Shown here: positions 59,850-64,000 of the stretch, piece after piece | Layout of the letters: each line of letters opens with the position of its first letter | Numbering within the stretch: position 1 is the first letter of the stretch | Assembly (NCBI GenBank): GCA_911728455.2 | Contig: OU452225.1 | Coordinates: forward strand, 15,722,731 to 15,786,730 | Direction: 5' to 3' | From: Marthasterias glacialis | Lineage: Eukaryota > Echinodermata > Asteroidea > Forcipulatida > Asteriidae | Length of the DNA stretch: 64,000 bases | Made by a program: the position numbers and the translations under genes | Notes under the pieces: model-generated | The model's input: the letters and a program-made list of their open reading frames with translations, nothing else | What the model was told of the DNA's origin: nothing | The model's database searches: none

Positions 59850-62800
59850 CCATCTCGCGTTATTTCGGGAGCTAGCGAGCTTTTTCGGCCATCTTGATGA
59901 CGTCAGAATTGACCTAAATATTGCTATTTGCCCAAATATTGCGAATTGACCCCTTCCCCACACACAAACCCTCTTCAGTGATATCTACTCTATCAATTTC
60001 TGTCATAAAATCGCATAAAATTTTTTTGACCAAAATGGCGGGTGCTCACAGGGAGCTCCCTGTGAGAAATTTTAATTTTTGACCCTTTTTGAAAAGTGGT
60101 TTTCATGGAATCAGTGGATGCGGGCGGCTCTTCCGAGACGTGTCCAACAAACTAGAGGTCCCAACTCGCGTTATTTCGGGAGCTAGCGAGCTTTTTCGGC
60201 CATCTTGATGACGTCAGAATTGACCTAAATATTGCTATTTGCCCAAATATTGCGAACTGACCCCTTCCCCACACACAAACCCTCTTCAGTGATATCTACT
60301 CTATCAATTTCTGTCATAAAATCGCATAAAATTTTTTTGACCAAAATGGCGGGTGCTCACAGGGAGCTCCCTGTGAGAAATTTTAATTTTTGACCCTTTT
60401 TGAAAAGTGGTCTTCATGGAATCAGTGGATGCGGGCGGCTCTTCCGAGACGTGTCCAACAAACTAGAGGTCCCAACTCGCGTTATTTCGGGAGCTAGCGA
60501 GCTTTTTCGGCCATCTTGATGACGTCAGAATTGACCTAAATATTGCTATTTGCCCAAATATTGCAAACTGACCCCTTCCCCACACACAAACCCTCTTCAG
60601 TGATATCTACTCTATCAATTTCTGTCATAAAATCGCATAAAATTTTTTTGACCAAAATGGCGGGTGCTCACAGGGAGCTCCCTGTGAGAAATTTTAATTT
60701 TTGACCCTTTTTGAAAAGTGGTTTTCATGGAATCAGTGGATGCGGGCGGCTCTTCCGAGACGTGTCTAACAAACTAGAGGTCCCAACTCGCGTTATTTCG
60801 GGAGCTAGCGAGCTTTTTCGGCCATCTTGATGACGTCAGAATTGACCTAAATATTGCTATTTGCCCAAATATTGCGAACTGACCCCTTCCCCACACACAA
60901 ACCCTCTTCAGTGATATCTACTCTATCAATTTCTGTCATAAAATCGCATAAAATTTTTTTGACCAAAATGGCGGGTGCTCACAGGGAGCTCCCTGTGAGA
61001 AATTTTAATTTTTGACCCTTTTTGAAAAGTGGTTTTCATGGAATCAGTGGATGCGGGCGGCTCTTCCGAGACGTGTCCAACAAACTAGAGGTCCCAACTC
61101 GCGTTATTTCGGGAGCTACCGAGCTTTTTCGGCCATCTTGATGACGTCAGAATTGACCTAAATATTGCTATTTGCCCAAATATTGCGAACTGACCCCTTC
61201 CCCACAAACAAACCCTCTTCAGTGATATCTACTCTATCAATTTCTGTCATAAAATCGCATAAAATTTTTTTGACCAAAATGGCGGGTGCTCACAGGGAGC
61301 TCCCTGTGAGAAATTTTAATTTTTGACCCTTTTTGAAAAGTGGTTTTCATGGAATCAGTGGATGCGGGCGGCTCTTCCGAGACGTGTCCAACAAACTAGA
61401 GGTCCCATCTCGCGTTATTTCGGGAGCTAGCGAGCTTTTTCGGCCATCTTGATGACGTCAGAATTGACCTAAATATTGCTATTTGCCCAAATATTGCGAA
61501 TTGACCCCTTCCCCACACACAAACCCTCTTCAGTGATATCTACTCTATCAATTTCTGTCATAAAATCGCATAAAATTTGTTTGACCAAAATGGCGGGTGC
61601 TCACAGGGAGCTCCCTGTGAGAAATTTTAATTTTTGACCCTTTTTGAAAAGTGGTTTTCATGGAATCAGTGGATGCGGGCGGCTCTTCCGAGACGTGTCC
61701 AACAAACTAGAGGTCCCATCTCGCGTTATTTCGGGAGCTAGCGAGCTTTTTCGGCCATCTTGATGACGTCAGAATTGACCTAAATATTGCTATTTGCCCA
61801 AATATTGCGAACTGACCCCTTCCCCACACACAAACCCTCTTCAGTGATATCTACTCTATCAATTTCTGTCATAAAATCGCATAAAATTTTTTTGACCAAA
61901 ATGGCGGGTGCTCACAGGGAGCTCCCTGTGAGAAATTTTAATTTTTGACCCTTTTTGAAAAGTGGTCTTCATGGAATCAGTGGATGCGGGCGGCTCTTCC
62001 GAGACGTGTCCAACAAACTAGAGGTCCCAACTCGCGTTATTTCGGGAGCTAGCGAGCTTTTTCGGCCATCTTGATGACGTCAGAATTGACCTAAATATTG
62101 CTATTTGCCCAAATATTGCAAACTGACCCCTTCCCCACACACAAACCCTCTTCAGTGATATCTACTCTATCAATTTCTGTCATAAAATCGCATAAAATTT
62201 TTTTGACCAAAATGGCGGGTGCTCACAGGGAGCTCCCTGTGAGAAATTTTAATTTTTGACCCTTTTTGAAAAGTGGTTTTCATGGAATCAGTGGATGCGG
62301 GCGGCTCTTCCGAGACGTGTCTAACAAACTAGAGGTCCCAACTCGCGTTATTTCGGGAGCTAGCGAGCTTTTTCGGCCATCTTGATGACGTCAGAATTGA
62401 CCTAAATATTGCTATTTGCCCAAATATTGCGAACTGACCCCTTCCCCACACACAAACCCTCTTCAGTGATATCTACTCTATCAATTTCTGTCATAAAATC
62501 GCATAAAATTTTTTTGACCAAAATGGCGGGTGCTCACAGGGAGCTCCCTGTGAGAAATTTTAATTTTTGACCCTTTTTGAAAAGTGGTTTTCATGGAATC
62601 AGTGGATGCGGGCGGCTCTTCCGAGACGTGTCCAACAAACTAGAGGTCCCAACTCGCGTTATTTCGGGAGCTACCGAGCTTTTTCGGCCATCTTGATGAC
62701 GTCAGAATTGACCTAAATATTGCTATTTGCCCAAATATTGCGAACTGACCCCTTCCCCACAAACAAACCCTCTTCAGTGATATCTACTCTATCAATTTCT

Positions 62801-62960
62801 GTCATAAAATCGCATAAAATTTTTTTGACCAAAATGGCGGGTGCTCACAGGGAGCTCCCTGTGAGAAATTTTAATTTTTGACCCTTTTTGAAAAGTGGTT
62901 TTCATGGAATCAGTGGATGCGGGCGGCTCTTCCGAGACGTGTCCAACAAACTAGAGGTCC
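59850..62960. repeat. Higher-order repeat of five satellite units (1555 bp), two blocks
   Basis: The variants CATCTCGCG (59851 and 61406), GGTCTTCATGG (60409 and 61964), TTGCAAACTG (60561 and 62116), CGTGTCTAAC (60761 and 62316) and CCCACAAACA (61201 and 62756) are all exactly 1555 bp apart. The blocks therefore meet near 61405 and were duplicated as a five-unit cassette with no indel since. Confidence 0.9.
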
Positions 62961-64000
62961 CAACTCGCGTTATTTCGGGAGCTAGCGAGCTTTTTCGGCC
63001 ATCTTGATGACGTCAGAATTGACCTAAATATTGCTATTTGCCCAAATATTGCGAATTGACCCCTTCCCCACACACAAACCCTCTTCAGTGATATCTACTC
63101 TATCAATTTCTGTCATAAAATCGCATACAATTTTTTTGACCAAAATGGCGGGTGCTCACAGGGAGCTCCCTGTGAGAAATTTTAATTTTTGACCCTTTTT
63201 GAAAAGTGGTTTTCATGGAATCAGTGGATGCGGGCGGCTCTTCCGAGACGTGTCCAACAAACTAGAGGTCCCAACTCGCGTTATTTCGGGAGCTAGCGAG
63301 CTTTTTCGGCCATCTTGATGACGTCAGAATTGACCTAAATATTGCTATTTGCCCAAATATTGCGAATTGACCCCTTCCCCACACACAAAACCTCTTCAGT
63401 GATATCTACTCTATCAATTTCTGTCATAAAATCGCATACAATTTTTTTGACCAAAATGGCGGGTGCTCACAGGGAGCTCCCTGTGAAAAATTTTAATTTT
63501 TGACCCGTTTTGAAAAGTGGTTTTCATGGAATCAGTGGATGCGGGCGGCTCTTCCGAGACGTGTCCAACAAACTAGAGGTCCCAACTCGCGTTATTTCGG
63601 GAGCTAGCGAGCTTTTTCGGCCATCTTGATGACGTCAGAATTGACCTAAATATTGCTATTTGCCCAAATATTGCGAATTGACCCCTTCCCCACACACAAA
63701 CCCTCTTCAGTGATATCTACTCTATCAATTTCTGTCATAAAATCGCATAAAATTTTTTTGACCAAAATGGCGGGTGCTCACAGGGAGCTCCCTGTGAGAA
63801 ATTTTAATTTTTGACCCTTTTTGAAAAGTGGTTTTCATGGAATCAGTGGATGCGGGCGGCTCTTCCGAGACGTGTCCAACAAACTAGAGGTCCCAACTCG
63901 CGTTATTTCGGGAGCTAGCGAGCTTTTTCGGCCATCTTGATGACGTCAGAATTGACCTAAATATTGCTATTTGCCCAAATATTGCGAATTGACCCCTTCC

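Larger units (their letters stand above)
33634..64000. repeat. Large tandem satellite, unit 310-312 bp, about 97 copies
   Basis: Head-to-tail copies run from a truncated first unit (33634) past the right edge. In order, a unit has GACCTAAATATTGCTATTTG, GAATTGACCCCTTCCCCACA, ACCCTCTTCAGTGATATC, TCAATTTCTGTCATAAAATC, TTTGACCAAAATGGCGGG, a 22-bp palindrome, TTTTTGAAAAGTGGTTTTCA, ATGCGGGCGGCTCTTCC, AACAAACTAGAGGTCCCAAC, GCGTTATTTCGGGAGCTAGC and GGCCATCTTGATGACGTCAG. The left 3 kb is a mosaic of two sequence types; the rest is highly homogeneous. An 88-codon frame appears in a few units, but it opens with TTG and is broken in most copies by one T in a T-run, so the array is non-coding. Length and homogeneity fit heterochromatic or centromeric satellite. 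Confidence 0.98.

Noticed and set aside
33634..64000. CRISPR-like regular spacing
   Set aside because: The whole 310-bp unit is repeated with no unique spacers, there are no cas genes, and the sequence is eukaryotic.
33634..64000. CENP-B box in the 310-bp satellite
   Set aside because: TTATTTCGGGAGC and nearby phrases were compared with the CENP-B box pattern on both strands; the spacing between the TTCG and CGGG parts does not fit.

Overview
The window looks like nuclear DNA from a metazoan, most likely a marine invertebrate. It has no operons, no dense open frames, several unrelated satellite families, spliced-looking fragments with GT/AG borders, a tRNA-derived SINE-like repeat, and decayed Ty3/Gypsy-type and integrase-bearing elements. 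I cannot name the species, and I found no intact protein-coding gene anywhere in the 64 kb. The region reads as repeat-rich heterochromatin.

Layout. 1-8597: tandem array of a unit of about 895 bp (about ten units, cut by the left window edge, one internal 384-bp deletion). 8598-12080: transposon graveyard with a Gag-like frame, two different integrase fragments (one broken up by intron-like gaps) and a PHD-finger-like fragment. 12351-13224: a two-unit tandem repeat; each unit ends in what I read as a complete type I hammerhead ribozyme with an unusually long stem III. 13225-19626: mostly unassigned sequence with short dispersed and degenerate repeats. 19627-20520: foldback (long inverted repeat) element. 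21040-33633: a degenerate 183-bp satellite (21380-25005), a second foldback element (25101-26013), four copies of an exon-like module (about 21.1, 26.3, 26.8 and 32.7 kb), two pseudogene fragments, a perfect 102-bp tandem duplication and a SINE. 33634-64000: a satellite of 310-312 bp, about 97 units, running off the right edge. It shows higher-order repeats, and nearly every unit carries a perfect CRE palindrome, a ROR-type half-site and a 22-bp perfect palindrome.

The best candidate for an undescribed system is the hammerhead pair at 12578-13215. If transcribed through both copies and active, it would release a 433-nt RNA bounded by the two cleavage sites. That is the architecture of metazoan retrozymes (small non-autonomous elements with type I hammerheads), but here stem III closes a loop of about 125 nt. 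The second is the 310-bp satellite as a dense array of transcription-factor-like sites. All structural calls were made by eye; the decisive computations are named in the findings.
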